NCBI GenBank assembly: GCA_030427635.1
Contig: JAUIBA010000015.1
Span: 1-64,000 of the forward strand
Source of the DNA: Bacteroidia bacterium
GTDB lineage: Bacteria > Bacteroidota > Bacteroidia > Chitinophagales > Chitinophagaceae
Direction of reading: 5' to 3'
Length of the DNA: 64,000 nucleotides
Each line of letters begins with the position of its first letter. The stretch's first letter is position 1. Under the pieces are notes generated by a model. The model was not told the DNA's origin, ran no database searches, and saw only the letters and a list, made by a program, of their open reading frames with translations. Both the position numbers and the translations under genes were made by a program. Of this stretch, positions 25,088-34,705 are shown piece by piece.

Positions 25088-28000
25088 TTACCTGTCTACC
25101 TCCAGCTTGCTGCTGGCCTTCCCCCATCCCGGTATCTCTACAGTGAGTACGTAGAGACCCTCGCTGAGACGGGGTAAATGCAGCAGCAGCGTGTTAGTGC
25201 CGGAAGATAGCCGTTCGGCAGTGCGCAAAACCTGCCGTCCTGCGATGTCTGTCAGTGATATTGTAGCTGCACCCTGTACTGCACCCGGTACGTAAATGTT
25301 GACCTGTGTCCATTCCTTTGCAGGATTGGGATATGGCCCCATGATTGTAAATGTCTTTACAGGATCATGTGTGCCGGTATAGTTGGTAGTATCATTGTTA
25401 CGCACTACATACTGGCTTGTAAACACGGTGTCATAATAGTTGTTATGCCAGCTAAGGCTGCTGCCTGCTGCCGCATAAACAAAATGGGCTGCTGTGTCCA
25501 GTTCCGCGCTCCAGGTATTACCAAAGTCACATGCATGGCGCTTGTATATCCTGAAGTCTCCTGCCGAGTATTCAGGGAAGCCAATATTAAGCCCACTCAT
25601 CACCATACTGTCAGGCGGTGATACCAGTTGGTTGTTTCCGTAATTATTGATAATGAAATATCCGGGTACAGGAGGTGTGCTTCCCGGTAGTGTATCGGGG
25701 TTTGAAAACAGGTGGAAGGCTACCATCTCGCCATCGGGGTAGGAGCCTGAGGGGGGTAGATATAAGTCCATATTGGCAGCAGAAAAACTATTGAGCCCGG
25801 CAGCATTGACCATTGGTGCCCGGTATACCCGGCCACTGCTTACAGGCGCTGTGGATGATATGATATTGGTGGCAGGAACAAATGTGTTGAAGTTGGCCTT
25901 CATGTCATATACACTGCCACTTATGGGATCATACTGATTGAACTGGTAGTATTTTAACAGTCCGGTTTCTGTAGCCGGGTCGGTGATGAGGTGCATCTTT
26001 TCTCTTACCTCTTCCTGGCTAAGGGTGTAGTCGTATATCTTCACTTCATCTATTGCGCCCTTATACTTTGAGCCCTGCCCGTTGTGTACATCCAGGTTTA
26101 TAACAAATGGTGCCTGTGAGAGGTCAATCACCGGCATAGGCCCATTGTTTACCGTGTCGGCAATGCCATTCAGGTATAGCACCACACCCGATGGACTGTA
26201 GGTGAGTACCACATAGTTCCAGCGGGTACTGTCGCATATGAGGGAACTGGTATTGGTGTAGGTCACTATATTATCGGTATAGCACAGTACCAGGTTAGGT
26301 GTATATCCTGCAAACTTGAAGCCGAAACCAAAACCGGTAGAGCCTGAGCCAGGAAAGGGTCTGTGTCCTACTATCTGAGAAAAACTCTTTTGCAGGCCGT
26401 AGGGTTGTATCCATGCCGATATGGAAAAGGTATTGCTGTTGATATTGGCGGTGCCGATGTCAATAGTCTGATTGGTACCGTTCATCTGCAGGCAGAGACC
26501 AGCTACGGTATCGGGTGTACAGTTGTCGTCCTGCACTATAATCATACTGTCTATGGTGCGTGTGTGTGTCTGCCCCAGTGCATTGGTTACTGTAAGTGAT
26601 ACACTGTATGCCCCGGCCCCGGGATAAACTACCTGTGGGCGGAGGTCGGTAGTGCTGCTTACCCACAGTGCTCCGGGAAATGACCATGTGCGGGATGCTC
26701 CGGAATAGTTATACATGGAATAGTCGAAGAAATTGACCGTATCTCTCGCACATCCCAGACGTTGTTTATCGGCCATGGGCTGTGCCACCGGTGCGCCGGT
26801 AGCATAGAGCGGCGTTTCCCATATGCTGCAGTTACCTGCAAGGCGCATTTTGTTGTCGCGATAGAAGATGAGTCCACCCTCACGTGCATTGAGGCTTGCG
26901 GGCAGGCCGTCGCTGAAGTTTACCCAGTCGCTCATAGCGGTGTCTTTGTAATAGACTTTTGATGGCTTGGTATTGGTAATGGCATATACCCCGCTGGCAG
27001 TACCTCCATGAAACTGGAGGAATGCTACCTTCTTCCCGTTGAGAGCAGTGCCGGTGATGTTTGTCCAGCTGGTACCACCATCTATTGACCTGAAGACTTT
27101 ATTGGCAGCCGCACCGTTTGCCATGCACAGGAATACTTCATTTTCATTCAGTGGATTTACAGCTATATCAGAGTTGTAATACTGCCAGGTTACCGGCAGG
27201 GTAATGCTGCTCCATGTAGTGCCGCCATCTGTAGTTTTGAATACGCCCCCTGTGGCACATACATACATAACAGATGGGTTGCTGCGTGCAATGTCAAACC
27301 GCCACACCTTGCTGCCGAAGTCGTGTACCGACATGTATGAAAAGCCTCTGTTGGAAGAGCGCCACAGGGTGCTGTCTTTCCCCAGGTAGAAGATATTTGA
27401 ATACCGTGGGTCTACCATCAGTTTGCTGGCAAACTGCCCATAGTAGTTGTCCTGCGGCCACATAGTATTGGGAACATTGGTAGCTGAGAACTGTGCTGCG
27501 CCAGTGAGTGTGGCAGGTAGTATCACATTGCCTATATCCCTGAAGCCTGCTGTACGTGAGTAGCCATGATATACATGGCCAGTAGCATCTTCACCGCCAC
27601 CCAGTGCCAGCGATTTGCCAACGCCATATACATCAAACAGAGCGGCATCGCCATTGTGGTAGCGGCCACCTACTACTATATCCTCATCCCATCCCTGACC
27701 AAAGCCCCAGTAATCAGCACTGCGTAGTCCATAATTTCTGACAGACCAGTTTGCAGGAGTGGTAAAGAAATCGCTGGAGTGGTTTACACCGCCATCTGTA
27801 GCCAGATAGGTGTCCCCTCCCAGCGCCACAGCCTGCTGCAGGTCGGGATGTATGCCCATGGGGCCTGAGTAGCCGCCTACAGGGCTGAAGTTCAGGCCTC
27901 CGTCGGTAGACTTGTAGGTGGTAGTGGTGCCTGCTATAACATGATTAGCATTCAGCGGTGATACTACTATGCTCAGGTCATAAAATCCCTGCCCGTTGGA

Positions 28001-29233
28001 CATGCCCAGACCAGTAGTGGCAGAGGAGCCGGTGAGGCCGGTGGTAGTAGATGTAACGGTAACACCCCAGCTGGCACCTCTGTCGGTAGATTTGATAATG
28101 CTGGGAGGTACTGAGCCGCCCAGGTTTACACAATACACATAATTAGAGTTAGCCGCAGATACCCCCAGCCGTGAGCCTGAGGTGGTGCTGCCTGCTACTG
28201 CACCGCTTACATTGGTAAACGATGTGCCACCGTTTACAGAGCGTAGTAATACAAGCGTACCGCCGGAAGAAGCTGTAGAACCTGATGCATATACCGTATC
28301 GGGGTTGCCGGGACTAATGGCCAGGTCGTAGAGCGTACCGCCCACTGTACTACCCGCAGCGGCGGTCCAGGTGGTGCCTGCATTGTCGCTATAGTAGATG
28401 GTGGTACTGCCTGTTATCAGTATCCTGCCCGTGTTACGGTTTATTCCTATAGCATTGCCGGTGCCCCCGGTATAGGCAGTAAGGGCGGTCCATGTGGTGC
28501 CCCCATCGCTTGTTTTCATCAGCAGGTTGGCAGAGCCATCATAGGTATATACTATGTTCTCATTCCATGGGTCTACTGCTATAGATTTTGACCCTGCGCT
28601 GGTGAGCGACTCGCTTACAGATGTCCAGTGCAATCCCTTATCGGCCGAGCGGTAGAAAGTCTGTGTTTCGCTGCCCGCATAAAGCACATTAGGGTTGGAC
28701 GGGGCAATAGCAATACAGTAAATATTAGACTGATAGTTTCTCAGCTCACCAGTACCCACTTTATAGGTCTCAACAGGGCCCAGCAATGCCCAGCTGGCGC
28801 TGGTGGTTTTGGCAGCGGTGCCCGTGTTGGCTGGTTTATTTTGCATCTCCAGCGAGCGGAGCAGCTCTCTGCGTGCATGGTCAGGATCGTAGTTTATTTT
28901 TCCGTCGGGCTGGATGAATGGCTCCATCTCATTTCGCCACCGGATGTATGCATTCAGATAGGGCTCTTCGAAGAAGTCTTCATCTTCCCCCTCTTCATGA
29001 TATTCTTCCCGCTCTTCTTCTGCTCCCGGCTTTGCGTTATAAACGCCTATTACAGAGTCAATACTGTGTATGTTCGGATGTTGCCAGTCTACCTGCTTAA
29101 CCCACTCAGGAACCGGAATGGTGCCCGGCAGATTGAACGGTGATTTGTTCTGTGCAAATGTGGTAGTTGTGGCTAACATTAATAATGTGCCGGTTACCAT
29201 TTTCCATCCCAACTTTCCTCTATTACTAACCAT
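25088..29233 (-). CDS. Large T9SS-exported protein with Asp-box/sialidase-like beta-propeller, PKD and LamG domains
   Basis: This 1381-aa protein starts with a Sec signal peptide (KMVTGTLLMLATTTTFAQ). After an acidic spacer it has many Asp-box repeats (SADKGLHWTS, TSDGGTTWTA, SVNGGTSFTN, SIDGGTSWTN, TTDGGTTWSS), typical of VPS10/BNR-type propellers of glycosidases and carbohydrate-binding proteins. A PKD-like stretch (YPGAGAYSVSLTVTNALGQ) and a LamG/concanavalin-like domain (FSISAWIQPYG to GAIDEVKIYDYTLSQEEV) follow. The end (PYPNPAKEWTQVNIYVPG to LSEGLYVLTVEIPG) is a T9SS type A sorting domain, so it should be exported and released or anchored to the cell surface. No catalytic residues can be named. 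It is transcribed away from the TonB-dependent receptor at 29454. Confidence 0.87.
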   Translation of the reverse strand: MVSNRGKLGWKMVTGTLLMLATTTTFAQNKSPFNLPGTIPVPEWVKQVDWQHPNIHSIDSVIGVYNAKPGAEEEREEYHEEGEDEDFFEEPYLNAYIRWRNEMEPFIQPDGKINYDPDHARRELLRSLEMQNKPANTGTAAKTTSASWALLGPVETYKVGTGELRNYQSNIYCIAIAPSNPNVLYAGSETQTFYRSADKGLHWTSVSESLTSAGSKSIAVDPWNENIVYTYDGSANLLMKTSDGGTTWTALTAYTGGTGNAIGINRNTGRILITGSTTIYYSDNAGTTWTAAAGSTVGGTLYDLAISPGNPDTVYASGSTASSGGTLVLLRSVNGGTSFTNVSGAVAGSTTSGSRLGVSAANSNYVYCVNLGGSVPPSIIKSTDRGASWGVTVTSTTTGLTGSSATTGLGMSNGQGFYDLSIVVSPLNANHVIAGTTTTYKSTDGGLNFSPVGGYSGPMGIHPDLQQAVALGGDTYLATDGGVNHSSDFFTTPANWSVRNYGLRSADYWGFGQGWDEDIVVGGRYHNGDAALFDVYGVGKSLALGGGEDATGHVYHGYSRTAGFRDIGNVILPATLTGAAQFSATNVPNTMWPQDNYYGQFASKLMVDPRYSNIFYLGKDSTLWRSSNRGFSYMSVHDFGSKVWRFDIARSNPSVMYVCATGGVFKTTDGGTTWSSITLPVTWQYYNSDIAVNPLNENEVFLCMANGAAANKVFRSIDGGTSWTNITGTALNGKKVAFLQFHGGTASGVYAITNTKPSKVYYKDTAMSDWVNFSDGLPASLNAREGGLIFYRDNKMRLAGNCSIWETPLYATGAPVAQPMADKQRLGCARDTVNFFDYSMYNYSGASRTWSFPGALWVSSTTDLRPQVVYPGAGAYSVSLTVTNALGQTHTRTIDSMIIVQDDNCTPDTVAGLCLQMNGTNQTIDIGTANINSNTFSISAWIQPYGLQKSFSQIVGHRPFPGSGSTGFGFGFKFAGYTPNLVLCYTDNIVTYTNTSSLICDSTRWNYVVLTYSPSGVVLYLNGIADTVNNGPMPVIDLSQAPFVINLDVHNGQGSKYKGAIDEVKIYDYTLSQEEVREKMHLITDPATETGLLKYYQFNQYDPISGSVYDMKANFNTFVPATNIISSTAPVSSGRVYRAPMVNAAGLNSFSAANMDLYLPPSGSYPDGEMVAFHLFSNPDTLPGSTPPVPGYFIINNYGNNQLVSPPDSMVMSGLNIGFPEYSAGDFRIYKRHACDFGNTWSAELDTAAHFVYAAAGSSLSWHNNYYDTVFTSQYVVRNNDTTNYTGTHDPVKTFTIMGPYPNPAKEWTQVNIYVPGAVQGAATISLTDIAGRQVLRTAERLSSGTNTLLLHLPRLSEGLYVLTVEIPGWGKASSKLEVDR

Positions 29234-29453
29234 ACATTCCAGTATTAACTATCAGCTAAAGTTAATAAATTTATTATTCGATACTTTACAGAAGTGTCTG
29301 GTGGTAGGGAACCGGTGTAATGAGGTGAAACATTTATATGCTGCTGTTAATGATTTTGCTATTACATTCATGAGCAGGTACAGGGATGTGCAGCTACAGG
29401 ATGCTGTTCTAATAAAGGGCGAAAGACCTGTTTAAACCGACTAGTATAACATA

Positions 29454-31847
29454 ATGAAACCAACCTATATTCTGACGACGGCTGTGGCAATGCTGATGCC
29501 AGTGGTTTACTCCTATGCACAGCTCACCGGTGTTATAAAAAACAAAGCAAATACCCCCGTTGCCAATGCAGTTGTGCGCTATGGTGGGATGAAAACCCTT
29601 ACAGATACCGGCGGCAGATTTTCTATAGCCTGTAATGGCCAGGGTGAGCTATCGGTAAGTCATGCAGGCTTTGCCGCTATCGTGAAACGGATAGAGAATT
29701 GTGCGCAGAAGGTGGAAATTGTAATGGAACCGTTTTCCAGAGATATAGAGGAGGTGATTATAACAGCTACTTCCAACCCCAATAAGGAGCAGCTATCCCT
29801 GCCGGTATCGGTAGTAAGGCTTACAGAGCGGGAAATAAAACGTGGTACCGGTATCTATATGGATGATGCCGTGAATGTGAATGTGCCGGGCGTGACTATG
29901 GAAAGGCGTACCATATCGGGCGGGCAGCAATTTAACATACGTGGATACGGGAACGGAGCAAGGGGTACTAATGGTGTGAGCAGCAATTTTGACGGGCAGG
30001 GATACAAAGTATATCTGAATGGCATCTCATTGACCGATGCCGAGGGAATAACCCAGTTAGATGACATTGACTTCGGGACGGTAAGTAATGTGGAAATAGT
30101 AAAAGGGCCCGCCGGTACCCTGTATGGACAGGCTATTGCCGGTGTGGTGAATCTGGAGACACAGCCGGCAGAGAAGGGTAAGATATCCATAAGTCAGGGC
30201 ATAATGACCGGTAGCTACGGGTTGCAGCGGTATACCACAAGGGTACAGATAGGAGGCGTGCGCTCATCTGTAAATGTGAGCTATGGTAAGCAGCTCTATG
30301 AGGGGTTTATGCCACATACGGCATCTCACAAAGACTTTGTGAATATAACCGGTGATTTCAGGCCGAATGATAAACAGACTATCAATACCTATGTAGGCTA
30401 CAGTAACAGCTATGACCAGCGTAACGGGGAGCTTACCAGCGGGCAGTACGATTCCATGAGGTATACCGGTAACCCCGCTTATATAGCTAACGATGCACAT
30501 TCTGCTGTTATCAGCTTCAGGGCAGGTGTGGGGCAAACTTATAAATTCAATGATAACATTTCTAATACTACTGCACTTTTTGGTGCGGGCGTAAGCAACA
30601 ATGCAAGCTCTGCCGGAGGGTGGACAATCAAGAACCCTGCCAACTATGGTTTCCGGTCAACGATAGACACCAGATATAAAGCAGGCAATAGCCTGACGCT
30701 GACAGGCATTACCGGGATAGAGGCACAATCACAGAATGCACATACAAGAGGGTATAGCATGGTAAAGGACAGTGCTAACCCTACCGGGTATAATATCATA
30801 GGTGCCATACGCAGTAATGTATATACGCTATCTAATACCTATGCGGCATTTACAGAGTGGACACTGGCAATGAGCCGGGGTTTTTCTGTAACGGGTGGCA
30901 TAGGTATCAGCGCACTTTCAATGCAGCTGAACGATCAATTGGATATCGTAGCAAACAATAACCCAAATGGCACGGGTACCCCCCGGAAGTACGAGGCCTC
31001 ATACAATAATATGCTTTCCCCGCACCTTGCAGTGAATAAGCTCATAAAGCAGCATGTTTCTGTATATGCTTCTTACAGCAGTGGTTATAAGGCACCCGTA
31101 AGCTCCTATTTTTATATTCCGCTTACCGGGCAGGTGAATACGAATCTGAAACCTGAGAAAGGTACTCAGATAGAGGTGGGTTCGAAAGGGATGGTAATGG
31201 CAGGAAAACTATACTATGCTGTTGCGGTATTCAATGCTGTATTTGCCCGCAAGATGACGGTTGTGGCTGTGCCTGATGCTGCTAATACGGCTACCTCTTA
31301 TACCTATATGGTGAATGGGGGCGAACTGAATAATACGGGAGCCGAGGCACTGGTAAAATACACGGCATACAGTGCGCAAAATGGTTTCATTACTTCTATA
31401 TCGCCGTTTGCCAATGTAGCATATGCTCATTTCAGATATGGCGATTTCAGGTTTCAGCAGCTGAGCGCTGATAAAACCGGCATTGTGGAGACCGACTACA
31501 GTAATAAGACCGTGGCAGGGGTGCCTGCTGTTACATTCAATGCCGGGGCCGACCTGCAAACAAAAACAGGGCTGTATGCCAATGTTACCTATAGCTACCG
31601 GGATGGCATGTACTACACCTCTGACAACCTGAACAAGACAGCCAGCTATAACGTGCTGAATGCAAAAGCTGGTATGAGAAAAACGCTGTTCGGCTTTCTT
31701 AGTTGCGACCTTTACTTAGGGGCAAATAATATGACAGGTACACAATACCCAATGATGGTATTCGTTAATCAGCTGCCGGATGCATATCTCCCCGCTCCCA
31801 AAGAAATCAACTACTTTGGTGGCGTTAGTATAAAATATACGTTCTGA
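29454..31847 (+). CDS. TonB-dependent outer-membrane receptor
   Basis: This 797-aa receptor imports a ligand (often a siderophore, vitamin or oligosaccharide) across the outer membrane using TonB energy. It has a signal peptide ending YSYAQ, a short carboxypeptidase-regulatory-like domain (LTGVIKNKANTPVANAVVRY), a plug domain (SVVRLTEREIKRGTG to VEIVKGPAGTLYGQAIAGVV), a barrel with the late signature PEKGTQIEVGSKG, and a C-terminal aromatic residue (VSIKYTF) for barrel assembly. There is no SusD partner next to it, so it looks like an iron-type or cobalamin-type receptor rather than a SusC. The upstream 220 bp are shared with the divergent Asp-box gene. Confidence 0.92.
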   Translation: MKPTYILTTAVAMLMPVVYSYAQLTGVIKNKANTPVANAVVRYGGMKTLTDTGGRFSIACNGQGELSVSHAGFAAIVKRIENCAQKVEIVMEPFSRDIEEVIITATSNPNKEQLSLPVSVVRLTEREIKRGTGIYMDDAVNVNVPGVTMERRTISGGQQFNIRGYGNGARGTNGVSSNFDGQGYKVYLNGISLTDAEGITQLDDIDFGTVSNVEIVKGPAGTLYGQAIAGVVNLETQPAEKGKISISQGIMTGSYGLQRYTTRVQIGGVRSSVNVSYGKQLYEGFMPHTASHKDFVNITGDFRPNDKQTINTYVGYSNSYDQRNGELTSGQYDSMRYTGNPAYIANDAHSAVISFRAGVGQTYKFNDNISNTTALFGAGVSNNASSAGGWTIKNPANYGFRSTIDTRYKAGNSLTLTGITGIEAQSQNAHTRGYSMVKDSANPTGYNIIGAIRSNVYTLSNTYAAFTEWTLAMSRGFSVTGGIGISALSMQLNDQLDIVANNNPNGTGTPRKYEASYNNMLSPHLAVNKLIKQHVSVYASYSSGYKAPVSSYFYIPLTGQVNTNLKPEKGTQIEVGSKGMVMAGKLYYAVAVFNAVFARKMTVVAVPDAANTATSYTYMVNGGELNNTGAEALVKYTAYSAQNGFITSISPFANVAYAHFRYGDFRFQQLSADKTGIVETDYSNKTVAGVPAVTFNAGADLQTKTGLYANVTYSYRDGMYYTSDNLNKTASYNVLNAKAGMRKTLFGFLSCDLYLGANNMTGTQYPMMVFVNQLPDAYLPAPKEINYFGGVSIKYTF

Positions 31848-31964
31848 TGATGTTGATGAAGGGTGAGTATTATGTAGTGTAGTAGGTGAAAGTTTCTATG
31901 CGTGTTTAGCGGTACTGGGCTACAGCTATTGTATTATATCGGGCGCGTTGTTTCATGTATTTTG

Positions 31965-32025
31965 TTCGGAGAATGACTTTTGATATCGTTTTCCGGATGT
32001 GCTGTGCTGATATCCGGGACAATTG
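31965..32025 (+). repeat. Leader repeat R1, copy A
   Basis: The 61-bp sequence beginning TTCGGAGAATGACTTTTGAT recurs at 32973-33033 with few changes (GATGTGCTGTGCTGATATCC against GATGCGTTGTGCTGGTATCA). This copy ends 34 bp before the start of the lipoprotein gene at 32060. Confidence 0.8.
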
Positions 32026-32059
32026 GATAACTAATCTTGGCAAAAGTGTAAAGAAAGAA

Positions 32060-32812
32060 ATGAGAAATATAGTATTAATATTAGTTCTTTTTTACTCATG
32101 TACATATAAACAGACTGAGACTATTGACTATACTGAATATTATGATAATGAGAAGAAAGAGGAAGCCATAAAAGGCCAATTATTTAATGGACAAGAGATA
32201 GGAGAATGGGTATTTCATTCTGAAAATGGTACTATAAGGCAAAAAGGACACTTTGTTAGCGGCTTGCAACACGGTATCTGGTTTTATGAAATTGATGGGG
32301 TTGATAGTCAAATTCTATGGAAAGAAGTTGATACCCAAAATATTAATTTCAGCTTACCACATGTATTCAAATATTGCAATCGCTTGTCTGATTCGTCTAA
32401 AATATCCTATCTACATGAATCTACAAGTGTTGTTATATGTATTTTACATACCGTAAACTGTGATACTTTTTGTGTTTCAAATTTCTATGATTTAACTCTG
32501 GCCGACATGAAAACGGTATTTGATGTTATATCATCTAAATCCGTCAAAATTCATTCTAAGTATGGATTTTATTATTACGATTGGTATTTAGCACAGTATA
32601 ATCCCAATTATAACACAGTTCAATATTATTTATATAAAAATATTGACAATAAGGAGAATATAGTTGTAACAGTCATAGGAAAAGAAAAATATAAAAACTA
32701 CATGAAGTTCTTATTAGGCGAAGTTTTCTATCATGTAAAGTACAGCTATAAAAGAGTTGCTTTCCCATATGGAGAAGATAGGTTTGAAAATCTTGTTAAT
32801 GAGTCGATGTAA
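32060..32812 (+). CDS. Hypothetical lipoprotein with MORN-like N-terminal repeats
   Basis: The frame is open from 31955, but ATG 32060 gives a clean lipoprotein signal (MRNIVLILVLFYSC, Cys as residue 14), and the earlier part is leader-repeat sequence, so I place the start here. Residues about 37-75 contain two MORN/YwqK-type motifs (NGQEIGEWVFHSENG and SGLQHGIWFYEIDG). The remaining 170 residues are Tyr- and Asn-rich and unlike anything I recognise. Base composition is much more AT-rich than in the flanking receptor gene, suggesting acquisition. MORN-like proteins of this sort occur among predicted immunity or antitoxin proteins, but no toxin is adjacent. Confidence 0.65.
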   Translation: MRNIVLILVLFYSCTYKQTETIDYTEYYDNEKKEEAIKGQLFNGQEIGEWVFHSENGTIRQKGHFVSGLQHGIWFYEIDGVDSQILWKEVDTQNINFSLPHVFKYCNRLSDSSKISYLHESTSVVICILHTVNCDTFCVSNFYDLTLADMKTVFDVISSKSVKIHSKYGFYYYDWYLAQYNPNYNTVQYYLYKNIDNKENIVVTVIGKEKYKNYMKFLLGEVFYHVKYSYKRVAFPYGEDRFENLVNESM

Positions 32813-32972
32813 ATGATCCACAATTCTTATTGGCCGTCTATTGTCAGGTTATATACTGCAGTGTTTTTACATCATAGGGGATAGGTGAATAAAGTACGAG
32901 ACAGGCAGGATTTTTGAATAAATATGTGAGCTTAGAAATAACAAAATAAAATATACGGTCAATATAATTTCT

Positions 32973-33033
32973 TTCGGAGAATGACTTTTGATATCGTTTT
33001 CCGGATGCGTTGTGCTGGTATCAGGGACAATGG
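32973..33033 (+). repeat. Leader repeat R1, copy B
   Basis: This second copy of the repeat at 31965-32025 is directly joined to repeat R2 copy 1 (33035-33175), so the gene at 33193 has both R1 and R2 in front of it. Confidence 0.8.
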
Positions 33034-33034
33034 A

Positions 33035-33175
33035 GTGTATCTTTAATCATGTGCTGGTAGTTGGTGAGTCCATAGACAGCACGCAGTAGATTGGTGGGTA
33101 CAACCGTTTTTGTACTTAATTGAAAATAAGGTACTTATAGCATGGTTGTACAGGAGGAACACCAACAATGGCGGA
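33035..33175 (+). repeat. Leader repeat R2, copy 1 (full length, nested inverted repeats)
   Basis: This 141-bp element is repeated at 34706-34846 and, shortened, at 33901-33952. It has outer arms GTAGTTGGTG (33057) and CACCAACAA (33160-33168) and inner arms GTACAACC (33098-33105) and GGTTGTAC (33144-33151). An AGGAGG lies just inside the outer 3' arm. It ends 17 bp before the next gene, so it would be part of that gene's leader. Confidence 0.8.
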
Positions 33176-33192
33176 AACAATAAGTGTATACT

Positions 33193-33651
33193 ATGGGAAT
33201 TGTCAAAAAAATTCTAGTTGGTCTTACAATAATACTTGCGTTTTGTAAGAAAACGGCGTCTGGCCAGGAACGTATGAATGAGCCTCAAATTGACGGTTCA
33301 ATAGTTGCCCCTCACTTTAGGTATGGACGTGATAGTTTGCTTAAACATTTAAATCACCAAATTAAGTTAGCGAAATTGTGTAAATTAATCTTAGTTGATT
33401 TTGATCACTATGCTTTAGTGCTGACAATTTCCGAGCGCGGAAAGTTGTTGAAAAGTAGATGCATGGTTAATTGCTACGGTAATGAACGGTTTACAAAAGC
33501 TATGACAAATATTTTAGAGCAATGTGAATGGGTGGCTGGAGTTGAAACAAATGACAAAGGTGAATCTTTCGTTCGCACCGATGAAATAATTTTAATATTT
33601 TATATTGACCCGACAAATCACAGTCGTATTGTTAGTTTGGTCACCCGGTGA
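33193..33651 (+). CDS. Small exported protein, weakly TonB-C-terminal-like
   Basis: ATG 33193 is preferred over the in-frame GTG 33184 because it starts directly with a Sec signal (MGIVKKILVGLTIILAFCKK, cleavage near ASGQ). The mature part (about 125 aa) has the order LTISERGKLLKSRC, then ERFTKAMTNILEQCEWVAG, then DEIILIFYID. This resembles the TonB C-terminal fold (strand, helix ending in a Trp, final strand), but the match is weak. Three Cys lie in the mature domain. The gene is AT-rich, has repeat R2 immediately upstream, and about 145 bp after it is a terminator hairpin that recurs after the next gene. Confidence 0.6.
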   Translation: MGIVKKILVGLTIILAFCKKTASGQERMNEPQIDGSIVAPHFRYGRDSLLKHLNHQIKLAKLCKLILVDFDHYALVLTISERGKLLKSRCMVNCYGNERFTKAMTNILEQCEWVAGVETNDKGESFVRTDEIILIFYIDPTNHSRIVSLVTR

Positions 33652-33797
33652 CGATTGTAATAACAACAAAAAGCCAATTATAGTGCCATGGTATAATTAT
33701 AAAAAAATATTCTCTTATCTTTTGCAACGTCCGCTTGCGAAAGCACCTCTGCCTGCTGTAGGAATCCGTCCAGCATGAAAGTTCATACTTCATCTTT

Positions 33798-33833
33798 CCG
33801 GGGTTTCTGTTTAGAGCAGAAGCCCCGGTTTTG
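33798..33833 (+). terminator. Intrinsic terminator, recurring copy 1
   Basis: CCGGGGTTTCTG and CAGAAGCCCCGG form a 12-bp stem (one G-T pair) with a TTTAGAG loop, followed by TTTTGT. The same hairpin with the same flanks recurs at 34603. Confidence 0.8.
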
Positions 33834-33900
33834 TATACCGCAGCTAGATGTAGCAGGGCATGTATAACAGGGGGCAGATAGCTTCAGCTTCGTTACTCTG

Positions 33901-33952
33901 GTGTATCTTTAATCATGTGCTGGTTGTTGGTGTGGAACACCAACAACGGCGG
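33901..33952 (+). repeat. Leader repeat R2, copy 3 (internally deleted)
   Basis: This 52-bp version keeps the outer arms TTGTTGGTG (33924-33932) and CACCAACAA (33938-33946) as a perfect 9-bp hairpin with a 5-base loop TGGAA. About 89 bp of interior present in the other copies, including the inner arms, is missing. It ends 26 bp before the ATG of the next gene. Confidence 0.8.
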
Positions 33953-33959
33953 TATGTGT

Positions 33960-33967
33960 TAGTTTTG
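33960..33967 (+). promoter_or_regulatory. Candidate -7 box (TAGTTTTG)
   Basis: This is an exact TAnnTTTG match 11 bp before ATG 33979. It overlaps the alternative GTG start at 33967 and so favours the ATG. No clear -33 TTTG was found at the usual distance. Confidence 0.4.
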
Positions 33968-33978
33968 TGGAAAAAGTA

Positions 33979-34521
33979 ATGTATATTTTTACCGTATTAT
34001 TAATTGCTGTTTCGGCGTTAACTTCTCTATGCAATAGTGCTCGTGGCCAAAATAGGGATAATATGATAAAGTGGCAGAGTGCCTACAAACTCCAATGGGC
34101 AGATTTTCAAGGAGTGCCAGATAGTGTAACAGAGGCGAGTGCTCTTTCTTCTATTATTGTATCATATACATACATTCCTCTTAATGGGCGATATAACTTC
34201 TATACAAATGCAATGTTTGAAAAAAGTCGCTCATTTTATCTTCCGGATTATGTCACAGATAGCACGCTGAATCATGAGCAAACGCATTTTGATATTGCCG
34301 CGATTTATGCAGAGATGCTGAGCCGCATATTGAACTCACGAAATTTTGAAAAAAGTACAGTAAGAGTGGAGTCCGGGAGAATATTTGATTCTTTAACATC
34401 AGAGCTGGCAGACGAGCAAAAGCGTTATGATTTTGAGACCAGATGGGGCACACGCTATCAGCAACAGGTTAGTTGGGAGCGGAAAATACATAAGGCCCTG
34501 GTGAATTATAAAATGAAGTAA
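33979..34521 (+). CDS. Exported DUF922-like putative zinc protease
   Basis: ATG 33979 gives a signal peptide MYIFTVLLIAVSALTSLCNS with cleavage near ARGQ. The mature protein begins with IKWQSAYKLQWADFQGVPD, the Trp-containing start typical of the DUF922 family in Bacteroidota, and has an HExxH zinc-binding motif in STLNHEQTHFDIAAIYAEM. The rest is helical and charged. About 150 mature residues is normal for the family, whose members are thought to be exported zinc-dependent peptidases; the substrate is unknown. It lies in the repeat-led array with R2 copy 3 upstream and a terminator hairpin downstream. Confidence 0.72.
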   Translation: MYIFTVLLIAVSALTSLCNSARGQNRDNMIKWQSAYKLQWADFQGVPDSVTEASALSSIIVSYTYIPLNGRYNFYTNAMFEKSRSFYLPDYVTDSTLNHEQTHFDIAAIYAEMLSRILNSRNFEKSTVRVESGRIFDSLTSELADEQKRYDFETRWGTRYQQQVSWERKIHKALVNYKMK

Positions 34522-34602
34522 GGTCGTTGCAAGTAATGTTATTTGTTTCGGATACTAGCCTTGCGAATTCATCATTATTACAAAAGTCCACTCTTCATCT
34601 TA

Positions 34603-34637
34603 CCGGGGTTTCTGTTTTGAGCAGAAGCCCCGTTTTG
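34603..34637 (+). terminator. Intrinsic terminator, recurring copy 2
   Basis: CCGGGGTTTCTG and CAGAAGCCCCG form a stem with the loop TTTTGAG, followed by TTTTGT. It is nearly identical to 33798-33833, and both are followed by about 70 bp of matching sequence leading into repeat R2. Confidence 0.8.
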
Positions 34638-34705
34638 TATATCGCAGCCAGAGGTAGCAGGGCATGGATAACTGCGGTGCAGATAGCTTCGGCTTCGTGA
34701 CTCCG

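Noticed and set aside
29070..29435. 121-codon plus-strand frame between the Asp-box gene and the TonB receptor
   Set aside because: Most of it overlaps the signal-peptide end of the Asp-box gene on the other strand, and the rest is leader sequence of the receptor gene.
31955..32059. N-terminal extension of the lipoprotein gene frame
   Set aside because: The extra 35 codons are mostly the R1 repeat and would bury the lipoprotein signal that begins at ATG 32060.
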